Shown: positions 1-9,371 of the stretch, one piece after another
Layout: the number at the start of each line of letters is the position of its first letter
Position numbering within the stretch: position 1 is the stretch's first letter
Assembly (NCBI RefSeq): GCF_003231275.1
Contig: NZ_QKVL01000007.1
Span: 62,001 to 126,000 of the forward strand
DNA length: 64,000 bases
Origin: Pseudomonas huaxiensis
Lineage (GTDB): Bacteria > Pseudomonadota > Gammaproteobacteria > Pseudomonadales > Pseudomonadaceae
Reading direction: 5' to 3'
The notes under the pieces: model-generated
Databases searched by the model: none
Told to the model about the DNA's origin: nothing
The model's input: only the letters and a program-made list of their open reading frames with translations
Translations under genes and position numbers: made by a program

Positions 1-367
1 CATCGCTGCCGAAGGCGGTCAACTGCAACTGAACGTGATGGAGCCGCTGATCGCCTACAAGATCTTCGACTCGATCCGCCTGCTGCAGCGCGCCATGGAC
101 ATGCTGCGTGAGCACTGCATCGTCGGCATCACCGCCAACGAACAGCGCTGCCGTGAACTGGTCGAACACTCGATCGGCCTGGTCACCGCCCTGAACCCTT
201 ACATCGGCTACGAAAACGCCACCCGTATCGCCCGCATCGCCCTGGAAAGTGGCCGCGGCGTGCTGGAACTGGTGCGCGAAGAAGGCCTGCTGGACGAAGC
301 GATGCTCAACGACATCCTGCGTCCGGAAAACATGATTGCTCCGCGTCTGGTTCCGCTGAAGGCGTAA
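1..367 (+). CDS. aspA: Aspartate ammonia-lyase, C-terminal part (partial)
   Basis: Only the last ~121 residues are in the window; the reading frame is open from base 2 and the 5' part lies upstream. Aspartase converts L-aspartate to fumarate and ammonia in the cytoplasm. The segment has the fumarase/aspartase C-terminal pattern: GGQLQLNVMEPLI, then GITANEQRC, the helical stretch with LNPYIGYENA, and a short tail ending LRPENM. The neighbour downstream is an asparaginase, so the pair would take asparagine to fumarate. A strong terminator follows the stop, so the two are probably separate transcripts. Identity is confident; the family fumarase is less likely because NVMEPLIAYKIFDSI is typical of AspA. 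Confidence 0.93.
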   Translation, partial: IAAEGGQLQLNVMEPLIAYKIFDSIRLLQRAMDMLREHCIVGITANEQRCRELVEHSIGLVTALNPYIGYENATRIARIALESGRGVLELVREEGLLDEAMLNDILRPENMIAPRLVPLKA

Positions 368-422
368 CCCGCGCAACAAACCGTCTCACCAGGTCGAGGG
401 ACTAGACACCTCTCACCTTTTG

Positions 423-456
423 AGGGCCCAGGGCTAAACCCCGGGCCCTTTTTTTT
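423..456 (+). terminator. Rho-independent terminator of aspA
   Basis: AGGGCCC and GGGCCCT arms with inner GGG/CCC pairing form a GC-rich hairpin followed directly by eight T residues, about 55 bases after the aspA stop. Confidence 0.9.
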
Positions 457-556
457 ATTCTGACGAAAGCCCCCTCCCTTCAATCCGCCTGACAGCTCTC
501 CACCGGATGTCGTACTGTTCCCCGCCACGAACAAGACCGACCATGGAGAATGGCGC

Positions 557-1552
557 ATGACTTCGGCGTCCGCACGACCCGCCCGCAGCATCATGGTGCT
601 GTATACCGGTGGCACCATCGGCATGCAGACCGGTGCCCACGGCCTGACCCCCGCCTCCGGCTTCGAGCAGCGCATGCGCGCGCAACTGAGCGGATCGGGT
701 CGCCTCGCACCCTGGCGTTTCCGCGAAATGACGCCGCTGATCGACAGCGCCAACATGACCCCGCAGTACTGGCTGCGACTGCGCACGGCGATCATCGAAG
801 CGATCGACTCTGGCTCCGATGCGGTGCTGATCCTGCATGGCACCGACACCCTGGCCTACAGCGCCGCGGCAATGAGCTTTCAACTGCTCGGGCTGGATGC
901 CCCCGTGCTGTTCACCGGCTCCATGCTGCCGGCGGGCGTAGACGACAGCGATGCCTGGGAAAACCTCACCGGCGCGCTGCAAGCCCTGACTGATGGCCAG
1001 GCGCCCGGCGTACAGCTCTATTTCCACGGTGAACTGCTGGCACCAAGCCGCACCGCCAAGGTCCGCAGCTCTGGCCGGCACCCCTTCGTCATGCTCAAAC
1101 GCAACAGTACCGCGACTTCATCGCCACCCCTGCTCGCCGCCCTGGATTATCGCCAGCCGAAACAGGTAGCGAATGTCGTCGTCCTGCCGCTGGTGCCGGG
1201 CTTTTCTGCGCAGGTGCTGAGGGCGGTGATCAACACCGGCGCCCGCGGGGTGATCCTCGAATGCTTCGGCAGCGGCACCGGACCGGGCGACAACCCGGAC
1301 TTTCTTGCCGCCCTCGACGAGGCCCGCGCCAGCGGCGTGGTGGTGGTCGCGGTCAGCCAGTGCCATGAAGGCGGGGTCGAGCTGGATATCTACGAAGCCG
1401 GCAGCAAATTGCGCCAAGCTGGCGTGTTGTCTGGCGGCGGCATGACCCGCGAAACAGCGTTCGGCAAGCTGCAGTTGCTGCTCGGTGCCGGGCTGCCGTT
1501 GGACGAAGTGCGCCGTCTGGTGGAAGTGGATTTGGCCGGCGAGCTGCGTTGA
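557..1552 (+). CDS. ansA: L-asparaginase, cytoplasmic type I-like
   Basis: 331 residues, the usual asparaginase length; hydrolyses L-asparagine to aspartate and ammonia. Both signature motifs are present: TGGTIG with the presumed nucleophile Thr17, and HGTDT at 94-98. A conserved lysine lies in the RTAKV stretch near residue 168. No signal peptide is visible: the N-terminus is short and polar before the first beta strand, which suggests a cytoplasmic enzyme. The start at the ATG of MTSASARPAR is preceded by GGAGA. Placing it next to aspA makes metabolic sense. The exact subgroup (type I or another short-chain asparaginase) is inferred, the enzyme family is clear. Confidence 0.85.
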   Translation: MTSASARPARSIMVLYTGGTIGMQTGAHGLTPASGFEQRMRAQLSGSGRLAPWRFREMTPLIDSANMTPQYWLRLRTAIIEAIDSGSDAVLILHGTDTLAYSAAAMSFQLLGLDAPVLFTGSMLPAGVDDSDAWENLTGALQALTDGQAPGVQLYFHGELLAPSRTAKVRSSGRHPFVMLKRNSTATSSPPLLAALDYRQPKQVANVVVLPLVPGFSAQVLRAVINTGARGVILECFGSGTGPGDNPDFLAALDEARASGVVVVAVSQCHEGGVELDIYEAGSKLRQAGVLSGGGMTRETAFGKLQLLLGAGLPLDEVRRLVEVDLAGELR

Positions 1553-1603
1553 AGGCACACAATTTGCTCGCTCACCGATCAGCCCAATAGCCGGACACAG
1601 CGC

Positions 1604-2596
1604 ATGCTGCATTCACACCTGACCACCCTGAACGCGGTTTCCCTGGTGCTCCAGGCCTTCCAGAGCCAGGGCCTGGACGACGATTCGCTGCTCAAGGGCA
1701 GCGGCATCAGCCCGGCGGACCTGGGGCGCGCCGACCCGCGCATCACCACCCGCCAGGAGATGCAGGTGTGCGCCAATGCGGTGGCCCGGCGCCGTGAGAT
1801 CGGCCTGGAACTGGGCCGGCGGATGCATATTTCGTCCTACGGCATGCTCGGCTATGCCCTGCTCTCCAGTGCCACCTTAGGTGACGCGTTACGTCTGGCG
1901 CTGCGTTATCCCGCGCTTCTGGGAACACTTTTCCAGCTGCGCCTGATCGAGGACGGCGAGCGTATCTGGTTCAGCGCCAGCGGCTACCGCGAAGAACCAC
2001 AACTGGCCGCCTTCAACGCCGAGTTCTGCCTGACCTCGCTGAAAGTTATCTGCGATGACCTGCTGGGCCAGCCGCTGCCCCTGCTCGGTGCGCGCTTCGC
2101 CCACCCGACGCCGGATTACCATCCGCTCTACAGCAACCCCTTCACCTGCCCGCTGCGCTTCGAGGCCGAGGATAACGCGTTCGCCTTCGACCGCCGCTGG
2201 CTGGAACATCCCCTGCCGCTGGCCGACCAAGTAACCCACCGGGCCATGAGCGAACGATGCCGCCAGTTGAATCTGGAATTCACCGGCCGCCAGGCCTGGC
2301 TCGGGCGCATCCGTGAACTGCTGGCCCGGCAACTGGACGCCGCCCCCGGCCTGGAAGGATTGGCGCGGCAGATGAACTGCTCATCGCGAACCTTGCGCCG
2401 GCACTTGAGTGAAATGGGCAGCAGCTACCAACAATTGCTGGACGAACTACGCTTCGAGCGGGCCAAGCAATTGCTGGGCGAGGGGAAAATACCGATCTAC
2501 CGGATCGCCGAGGAACTGGGCTTCAGCGAGACCGCCAGCTTCCGCCACGCGTTCATGCGCTGGAGCGGCGTGGCCCCGAGCCATTTCAAGACCTGA
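1604..2596 (+). CDS. AraC-family transcriptional regulator
   Basis: 330 residues with the two-part layout of the OruR/ArgR-like AraC subgroup: an N-terminal ligand-sensing domain of the Arabinose_bd type (about residues 20-205) and a C-terminal AraC double helix-turn-helix (about 230-328). The HTH part reads MNCSSRTLRRHLSEMGSSY then IYRIAEELGFSETASFRHAFMRWSG, with the usual P-SHFK ending. It lies 150 bases upstream of the acetylpolyamine deacetylase gene on the same strand, so it is a good candidate regulator of that pair, though the sequence does not prove it. The effector is unknown. Confidence 0.87.
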   Translation: MLHSHLTTLNAVSLVLQAFQSQGLDDDSLLKGSGISPADLGRADPRITTRQEMQVCANAVARRREIGLELGRRMHISSYGMLGYALLSSATLGDALRLALRYPALLGTLFQLRLIEDGERIWFSASGYREEPQLAAFNAEFCLTSLKVICDDLLGQPLPLLGARFAHPTPDYHPLYSNPFTCPLRFEAEDNAFAFDRRWLEHPLPLADQVTHRAMSERCRQLNLEFTGRQAWLGRIRELLARQLDAAPGLEGLARQMNCSSRTLRRHLSEMGSSYQQLLDELRFERAKQLLGEGKIPIYRIAEELGFSETASFRHAFMRWSGVAPSHFKT

Positions 2597-2746
2597 GCTC
2601 ATAGCGTCAAGACGTGCACCATCCAGGGGCCAAATCCGGACACTCGTCGTGGCCATATCGATCCCCTTTTGGCCGTTTGCGCCGTTCTGCTTCACCGGGC
2701 TGCCATCAACAATGGACCGATACGCCAGTGACCGGAGAACAACAAC

Positions 2747-3789
<1,043 letters not shown>

Positions 3790-3793
<4 letters not shown>

Positions 3794-4893
3794 CTCGATT
3801 AAAACGACTGCTCGCCCCCCTGCTCTGTACCACCCTGCTCGCCGGCAGCCTCCAGGCTGTCGCCGAACAGCGCACCCTGCGGGTCTACAACTGGTTCGAC
3901 TACATCACCCCGCAAACCCTGACGGACTTCCAGAAGGATGCCCAGGTCAAGCTGATCTACGACATCTTCGACACCAACGAGGCGCTGGAAGCCAAGTTGC
4001 TGACCGGCAACTCTGGCTACGACGTGGTGGTGCCTTCCAACGTGTTCCTGGCCAAGCAGATCGAGGCCGGCGTGTTCCAGCCGCTGGACCGCAGCAAGCT
4101 GCCGAACTGGCAGCATCTGGACCCGGCGCTGATGAAGCTGATCGAGGCCAACGACCCCGGCAACAAGTTTGCCGTGCCCTACATGTACGGCACCGTGCTG
4201 ATCGGCTTCAACCCGGCCAAGATCAAGGCCGCGCTGGGTGAAAATGCGCCGGTGGACAGTTGGGACCTGATCTTCAAGGAAGAGAACATCTCCAAGCTCA
4301 AGCAGTGCGGTGTGGCGCTGCTCGATTCGCCGTCGGAAATCATGCCGCTGGCCCTGCAATACCTGGGCTTGCCGCCCAACAGCAGCAAACCGGCGGACTA
4401 CAAGAAAGCCGAAGAGTTGATGCTGAAGATTCGTCCTTACATCACCTATTTCCATTCGTCCAAGTACATGGCCGACATCGCCAACGGCGATATCTGCGTG
4501 GCCGTGGGCTACTCCGGCAGCTTCTCCCAGGCCGCCAACCGCGCCATCGAAGCGAAAAACGGCGTAGTGGTCGACATGCGCGTGCCGAAGGAAGGCGCGC
4601 CAATCTGGTTCGACATGCTGGCCATCCCCAAAGGCGCAGCCAACCCGGAAGATGCCCACACCTTCATCAACTACCTCCTGCAACCGAAGGTGATTGCGCC
4701 GATCAGCGATTTCGTCGGCTATCCGAACCCGAACAAGGACGCTACCGAACTGGTCGCCCCGGCGATCCGCAACAACCCGAACCTGTACCCGACGGCGGAG
4801 GCGATGACCAAGCTGTATACCTTGCAGCCGCTGGGCCGTGACGCGGAGCGGGCACGGACGCGGGCCTGGACCAAGATCAAAGCGGGGACCTGA
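3790..4893 (+). CDS. Polyamine ABC transporter periplasmic binding protein (PotF-like)
   Basis: 367 residues with a cleavable signal peptide (basic MTRLKR, hydrophobic [13 protein letters not shown], cleavage probably after AVA) and mature start [14 protein letters not shown], the hallmark of the PotD/PotF/SpuD/SpuE family. SBP_bac domain fills the rest, with VPYMYGT, a [10 protein letters not shown] stretch and the late NYLLQP segment. It starts inside the stop of the deacetylase gene (ATGA overlap). No permease or ATPase genes follow, so it must share the membrane parts of a system encoded elsewhere. The likely ligand is an acetylated polyamine, inferred from context. Confidence 0.87.
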
Positions 4894-4900
4894 GCGTAAT

Positions 4901-4957
4901 CATCGCGAGCAAGCTCGCTCCTACACAGATCTTGTAGGAGCGAGCTTGCTCGCGATG
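4901..4957. repeat. REP-type palindrome pair between convergent genes
   Basis: A perfect 25-base inverted repeat (CATCGCGAGCAAGCTCGCTC plus CTACA) with a 7-base spacer CAGATCT. This is the widespread fluorescens-group REP unit, here as an inverted pair in the 68-base gap between the convergent binding-protein and MocR genes, where it could also act as a bidirectional transcription stop. Confidence 0.9.
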
Positions 4958-4961
4958 CGTT

Positions 4962-6491
4962 TCACCCCTTCCAGACCTTCCGCAATTTCCCCAACGCCTG
5001 CGCAATCCCCGCCTCTCCGACGGCCGCAAACCCCAACACCAGCCCCGCACCCTTATCCACAGACGCGGGCGTCTCCGGCAGCCAGTAATCACTCAGCGGA
5101 TTTATCTCCACACCCACCTCAAGCGCCCGTTCCACCAGCCACTGCTCCCGCTCGAAGTTATCCACAGCCACTTTGACGTGCAGCCCCGCCACCATTTCCG
5201 GCAACTCGCCCACGCCGGGAATATCCACCGGCCAACCGGCCTGCAAGGCATTGCGTCGACTCAGCGCCGCCCGCCGCATACGCCGGATATGCCGTTGGAA
5301 ATGCCCTTGAGCCATGAACTGCGCCATCACCGTCTGCGTGCCGACTTCCGAATGCCGCACCATCAACGCCCGACACCGGGAAAACGGCTCCACCAATTGC
5401 CGCGGTAGCACCAGATAGCCCAGACGCAGGGCCGGGAAAGCCACCTTGCTGAAGGTGCCGACGTACAACACCCGCCCACTGCGATCGAGCGCCGCCAGCG
5501 GTGCCAGTGGCGCACCGCTGTAACGGTATTCACCGTCGTAGTCATCCTCGACGATCCAACGCTCGTTGCGCTCGGCCCAGGCCAGCAGTTCCAGGCGCCG
5601 GGCCAGGCTCATCACCACGCCGGTGGGGTACTGGTGTGAAGGCGTGACATAGGCCAGGCGGCAATCACTCAAGGCGGCCAATGCGTTGCAGTCGAGCCCT
5701 TCGTTATCCACAGCCACGCCGTGCATCGTCGCGCCGGTCAGGGCGAAGGCACAGGCGGCGGCGCGATAGCCCGGGTTTTCCACAGCGACCCCCGCCCCAG
5801 GCTCCAACAGCAACTGTGCACAAAGGCTGATTGCCTGCTGTGCGCCGGTGGTGATCACAATTTGTTCAGGCGTGCAGGAAAGTCCCCTCGATCGACGCAA
5901 ATAAGCGGCAATCAGTTCGCGAAGCATCGGTTCACCTGCCGGATCGCCGTAGCCGAGGCTGTCCGCATCCGGATTTCGCCAGAAACCCGCCTGCAACTTG
6001 GCCCAGACCTCGAACGGAAACAGGTCGAAGGCCGGTACGCCGACCCGGAAAGCCCGTGGCGGACCGCTTCGTGGCGTGGGCAAATGGTGATTTTCCAGGC
6101 GAAAAAGCGCGTCCGTGTGGATAACTTTACTGGACGAATCAACAGTATTTTCGGGCGAAATTGTGGATAAGGCTGTTGATAAACCCCGGGATAACCTTGT
6201 GGATACTTTTGTGGACAACTTTGGCAGGTGGCTGACATAAGTCCCGTCGCCCACCCGACTTTCGATGAAGCCCTCGGCATACAACTGGTCGTAGGCGCGC
6301 ACCACGCTGTTTCGCGACAAACCGAGGATCGCGGCCATGTCGCGGCTGGCCGGGAGCCGGGCGCCGCTGCCCAGGCGTCCATCGAGCACGCGCGCACGCA
6401 ATGCCTGGTAAAGCTGCCGGCTGAGGCCCTGGCGGCGGTCAAGAACGATCCCGGTGGGATCGAACGGCAAGGAAACGGAAGGCTCTACCAT
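4962..6491 (-). CDS. MocR/PdxR-family regulator (GntR HTH fused to aminotransferase-like domain)
   Basis: 509 residues. The N-terminal winged helix of GntR type (about 20-85) contains LPASRDMAAILGLSRNSVVRAYDQL; a variable serine/threonine-rich linker follows (about 90-150); the remainder is a fold-type I PLP-dependent aminotransferase domain with TTGAQQAI, VEDDYDGEYRY and the lysine motif GTFSKVAFPALRLGY. It is divergent from the PaiB-like and GNAT genes, and MocR proteins commonly control the adjacent divergent gene. The linker DNA is unusual: it carries two exact DnaA-box 9-mers and several near matches between 6116 and 6215. The start is the first in-frame ATG; its ribosome site is weak. 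Confidence 0.88.
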   Translation of the reverse strand: MVEPSVSLPFDPTGIVLDRRQGLSRQLYQALRARVLDGRLGSGARLPASRDMAAILGLSRNSVVRAYDQLYAEGFIESRVGDGTYVSHLPKLSTKVSTRLSRGLSTALSTISPENTVDSSSKVIHTDALFRLENHHLPTPRSGPPRAFRVGVPAFDLFPFEVWAKLQAGFWRNPDADSLGYGDPAGEPMLRELIAAYLRRSRGLSCTPEQIVITTGAQQAISLCAQLLLEPGAGVAVENPGYRAAACAFALTGATMHGVAVDNEGLDCNALAALSDCRLAYVTPSHQYPTGVVMSLARRLELLAWAERNERWIVEDDYDGEYRYSGAPLAPLAALDRSGRVLYVGTFSKVAFPALRLGYLVLPRQLVEPFSRCRALMVRHSEVGTQTVMAQFMAQGHFQRHIRRMRRAALSRRNALQAGWPVDIPGVGELPEMVAGLHVKVAVDNFEREQWLVERALEVGVEINPLSDYWLPETPASVDKGAGLVLGFAAVGEAGIAQALGKLRKVWKG

Positions 6492-6493
6492 AT

Positions 6494-6542
6494 TATTGGA
6501 CCCAGGAAATTAGCCTGAAATGGCTCTTACACTAGACCAATA
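6494..6542. promoter_or_regulatory. Possible operator: inverted TATTGG / CCAATA pair between divergent genes
   Basis: TATTGG at 6494-6499 and CCAATA at 6537-6542 face each other across the intergenic region between the MocR gene and the PaiB-like gene. Separated half-sites are common for MocR regulators, but the match is short and the assignment is inference. Confidence 0.35.
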
Positions 6543-6582
6543 GCCTGCCTAGGATGAGTCCATTCGCCAAGGAAACTTTGCC

Positions 6583-7212
6583 ATGTTCTCACCCAGCGCT
6601 TTCAAAGACGTCGACCTGCAACGCCAGCTCCAGCACATCGAGAACACCCGCCTGGCGGTGCTGATCACCCAGGGCGAGCAGGGCCTGCAAGCCAGCCATG
6701 TACCGCTGCTGCTGAATCCCGATGAAGGCCCCAATGGCACGCTCTACGGGCACCTGGCTCGGGGCAACCGGCAATGGCAGGAACTGGAGCGCGGTGCCGA
6801 GGTGCTGGTGGTGTTTCCTGGGACCGATGCTTATGTCAGCCCGGGCTTCTACCCGAGCAAGGCCGAGGACCCGCGGACCGTCCCGACCTGGAACTACACA
6901 GCGGTGCACGCCTGGGGCACGCCCCGCGTCTACCATGAAGCCGAACCGCTGCTGGATATCGTCCGGCGCCTGAGCGACCGCCATGAGCAGGGCCGCAAGC
7001 GTCCCTGGTCGGTGGACGACGCCCCGGCCGATTATCTGCAGGGCATGCTCAAGGCCATCGTCGGTTTCGCCGTGCCCATCGAGCGCCTGCAGAGCAACCG
7101 CAAGCTCAGCCAGAACCGTTCACCCCTCGACCACGACGGCGTGCGCGACGGCCTGACCGCCAGCCCCGACCCACTGGACAACCAACTCGCTGCGCTGATG
7201 CAGCAACCTTGA
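6583..7212 (+). CDS. PaiB-like FMN-binding split-barrel protein
   Basis: 209 residues. It matches the PaiB (FMN_bind_2) family throughout: it opens MFSPSAFKD, has HVPLLL, LYGHLARGNRQW, VVFPGTDAYVSPGFYPSK, VPTWNYTAVHAWG and ends with the RKLSQNRS stretch. The family was named for a Bacillus repressor of sporulation and protease genes; the fold is a flavin-binding split barrel and the biochemical function in Pseudomonas is not established. It is the first gene of a tight three-gene set with two GNAT acetyltransferases, as in the Bacillus paiAB pair where PaiA is also an N-acetyltransferase. AAGGAA precedes the ATG. Confidence 0.87.
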   Translation: MFSPSAFKDVDLQRQLQHIENTRLAVLITQGEQGLQASHVPLLLNPDEGPNGTLYGHLARGNRQWQELERGAEVLVVFPGTDAYVSPGFYPSKAEDPRTVPTWNYTAVHAWGTPRVYHEAEPLLDIVRRLSDRHEQGRKRPWSVDDAPADYLQGMLKAIVGFAVPIERLQSNRKLSQNRSPLDHDGVRDGLTASPDPLDNQLAALMQQP

Positions 7213-7225
7213 AGGAACGTGCCAC

Positions 7226-7672
7226 ATGTCTACCGTTCAGATCCGTCCGGTTACCGCCGCCGATCACGCCGCCTGGCTGCCACTGTGGCAGGCCTACCTG
7301 CATTTCTATGAAACCCGCCTGCCCGACGACGTCAGCCAGGTGACCTGGCAGCGCCTGCTCGACCCGGCCGAAACCACCAACTCGGCGCTGGCCTGGGTCG
7401 ATGGCAAGGCCGTGGGCATGGTCAACTGGATCTACCACCGCTCCAACTGGTCTGTGGAAAACTCCTGCTACCTGCAGGACCTCTACGTTGACGGCAGCCA
7501 GCGCGGCAAGGGCGTCGGCCGCGAGCTCATCGAGCACGTCTACGCCGTCGCCCGCGAAGCTGGCTGCGCCAAGGTGCATTGGCTGACCCACGAAACCAAC
7601 GCTACGGCCATTTCCCTGTACGAGCAGGTCGCCGAGCGTCCGGGCTTCATCCAGTTCCGCAAGCCGCTGTAA
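7226..7672 (+). CDS. GNAT-family N-acetyltransferase
   Basis: 148 residues, a single GNAT domain. The acetyl-CoA binding motif A is visible as LQDLYVDGSQRGKGVGRELIEHVYAVA (the Q/R-x-x-G-x-G/A type loop SQRGKGVG near residue 92-99), followed by the motif B region KVHWLTHETNATAISLYEQV. It begins 13 bases after the PaiB-like stop with AAGGAA as ribosome site. The pairing recalls Bacillus PaiA-PaiB, where PaiA acetylates spermidine, so a polyamine or related amine substrate is possible but not shown. Confidence 0.85.
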   Translation: MSTVQIRPVTAADHAAWLPLWQAYLHFYETRLPDDVSQVTWQRLLDPAETTNSALAWVDGKAVGMVNWIYHRSNWSVENSCYLQDLYVDGSQRGKGVGRELIEHVYAVAREAGCAKVHWLTHETNATAISLYEQVAERPGFIQFRKPL

Positions 7673-7686
7673 GACGGAGCCTTCTC

Positions 7687-8361
7687 ATGAGTACGAATCT
7701 GAACTGGAAACCCGCCACGGAGCCGCACCCGGAGCCATTGACCGGACGCTTTATCCGCCTGGAGAAACTCGACCCGCGCCGGCACGGCGATGATCTCTGG
7801 CAGGTACTCCAGGGGCCGGGCGCCGATGGCCTGCTGTGGGACTACCTGCCTTATGGGCCTTTCAGCGAGCGCGCGCCGTTCGACCGCTGGCTGGAAGACA
7901 ACGCCAGCAGCCGCGACCCGCTGTTCTATAGCGTCGTAGACCTGGCCAGCGGCCAGGTGCAAGGCATTCTCAGCCTGATGTCCATTGTCCCGGCGCACGG
8001 TCGCATCGAGATCGGCCATATCGCCTTCGGCGCGGCGATGCAGCGCACGCCCAAGGGCACGGAAGCGGTCTATCTGCTGGGCAAGTTGTCCTTCGAATTG
8101 GGCAACCGCCGACTGGAATGGAAGTGCAACAACGCCAACGCCCGCTCGCGACGTGCTGCGGAGCGTTTCGGGTTCAGCTTCGAGGGGGTGTTCCGTCAGC
8201 ACATGGTGGTCAAGGACCAGAACCGCGACACGGCCTGGTATTCGATCCTCGATGACGAGTGGCCGGCGATTGCCGCCGGCTTCGAGCGCTGGCTGAGCGA
8301 AGACAACCAGCGTCCCGAGGGTCAACTCAGAACGCTGGAAGCCTGCCGCGCCGCGCCGTAA
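7687..8361 (+). CDS. GNAT-family N-acetyltransferase (RimJ/RimL type)
   Basis: 224 residues. A RimJ/RimL-type Acetyltransf_3 domain: LTGRFIRLEKLDPRRHGDDLW at the start, GIMSL-like GILSLMSI, IEIGHIAFGAAMQRTPKGTEAVYLL, then WKCNNANARSRRAAERFGFSFEGVFRQH, the motif typical for this subfamily. The reading frame stays open further upstream, but the ATG of MSTNLNWK was chosen because it has GGAGC upstream and follows the preceding stop by 14 bases. It ends five bases before the convergent methyltransferase gene. The substrate is unknown. Confidence 0.85.
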   Translation: MSTNLNWKPATEPHPEPLTGRFIRLEKLDPRRHGDDLWQVLQGPGADGLLWDYLPYGPFSERAPFDRWLEDNASSRDPLFYSVVDLASGQVQGILSLMSIVPAHGRIEIGHIAFGAAMQRTPKGTEAVYLLGKLSFELGNRRLEWKCNNANARSRRAAERFGFSFEGVFRQHMVVKDQNRDTAWYSILDDEWPAIAAGFERWLSEDNQRPEGQLRTLEACRAAP

Positions 8362-8365
8362 GGCG

Positions 8366-9265
8366 TTACTTCAAACGCTGGGCCAACAGCGCGATGTGCT
8401 CCGGGCCAATCCCGCAGCATCCGCCCAGCAGGCTGGCGCCACGTTGGCGCCAGTCCTGGGTCCAGTGCAGGTAACCGGGCGGGTCGAGGTCTTCGCGCAA
8501 TTCGTCCAGGCCATCGTTGGCGGTGGCGTCCTTTGGCTGCGGCGGGAAAGCATTGGCGTAGGCGCCAACGGCAATCTCCACGCCCAGGCGCTTGAAGGTC
8601 GCGATGGCGTCGTCGATGGCGGCACCAATCACTTCTGGCTGGCTGCAGTTGAACAGCAGGGTCTCCACGCCCAAGGCCGCAACAGCCTCGGCGGCGTCGA
8701 CCACCGGCTCACCGGAGCGCAGCCGCGGCACCTCATCGACATCCTCATCCTGCAACGTGAACGACACCCAGAACGGCTTGCCGTCCTGCGGAAGACCGGC
8801 GCGGATTGCCTGCACTTCAGCGATCGCGCTCTGGGTCTCCGCCAGCCACAGATCAACGTGTTCGGCCAGACCTTCAACCAGCGGCGTCAGCACGTCGCCG
8901 ACGCGTTCAGCCTCGTACAGGTCGGGACGATAAGAGCCGAACAACGGCGGCAGCGACCCGGCCACGCGCACCGCTTGCGGTCCGGCGTCCGCCGCCACGC
9001 GAGCAAGTTGCCCGGCAGTGCTGGCCAGGGCGCGGCCCTCGGCCTTGAAACGCTCTTCGCCAATATGGAAAGGCACCACCGCATAGCTGTTGCTGGTGAT
9101 GACCTGGGCACCCGCCTCGATATAGGCCCGGTGCACCGCCACCACCGCTTCCGGCGCCTCGCTCAATGCCAGTGCCGACCACTCCGGCTGCCGGAACGGC
9201 GCCCCACGGCGCTGAAGCTCCCGGCCCATGCCGCCATCAAGAATGACCAAAGCCTTTTCGCCCAT
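8366..9265 (-). CDS. Homocysteine S-methyltransferase family protein
   Basis: 299 residues. The zinc-binding thiol methyltransferase family is shown by LDGGMGRELQRRG at the N-terminus, ITSNSYAVVP, and the three zinc cysteines Cys207 (LLFNCSQPE) and Cys283-Cys284 (GGCCGIGPEH). MmuM-type members transfer a methyl group from S-methylmethionine to homocysteine to give two methionines. It is divergent from an amino-acid-type ABC importer, which could bring in S-methylmethionine or a related sulfonium; this link is inference. A betaine or other methyl donor cannot be excluded. Confidence 0.87.
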   Translation of the reverse strand: MGEKALVILDGGMGRELQRRGAPFRQPEWSALALSEAPEAVVAVHRAYIEAGAQVITSNSYAVVPFHIGEERFKAEGRALASTAGQLARVAADAGPQAVRVAGSLPPLFGSYRPDLYEAERVGDVLTPLVEGLAEHVDLWLAETQSAIAEVQAIRAGLPQDGKPFWVSFTLQDEDVDEVPRLRSGEPVVDAAEAVAALGVETLLFNCSQPEVIGAAIDDAIATFKRLGVEIAVGAYANAFPPQPKDATANDGLDELREDLDPPGYLHWTQDWRQRGASLLGGCCGIGPEHIALLAQRLK

Positions 9266-9297
9266 ATAACACCTGCTTCTAAAGATATAAATAAAAC

Positions 9298-9332
9298 GTA
9301 TTAGTGCCTCTATTGTTATAACTATCTAATAC
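9298..9332. promoter_or_regulatory. Inverted repeat GTATTAG-N21-CTAATAC in an AT-rich divergent promoter
   Basis: Seven-base arms at 9298-9304 and 9326-9332 within the notably AT-rich 106-base region between the methyltransferase and the binding-protein gene. It may bind a regulator of both, but no known consensus is recognised. Confidence 0.4.
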
Positions 9333-9371
9333 ATCGCACGCTTTGTCTTACAACTTTTTCCGGTGATTCCT

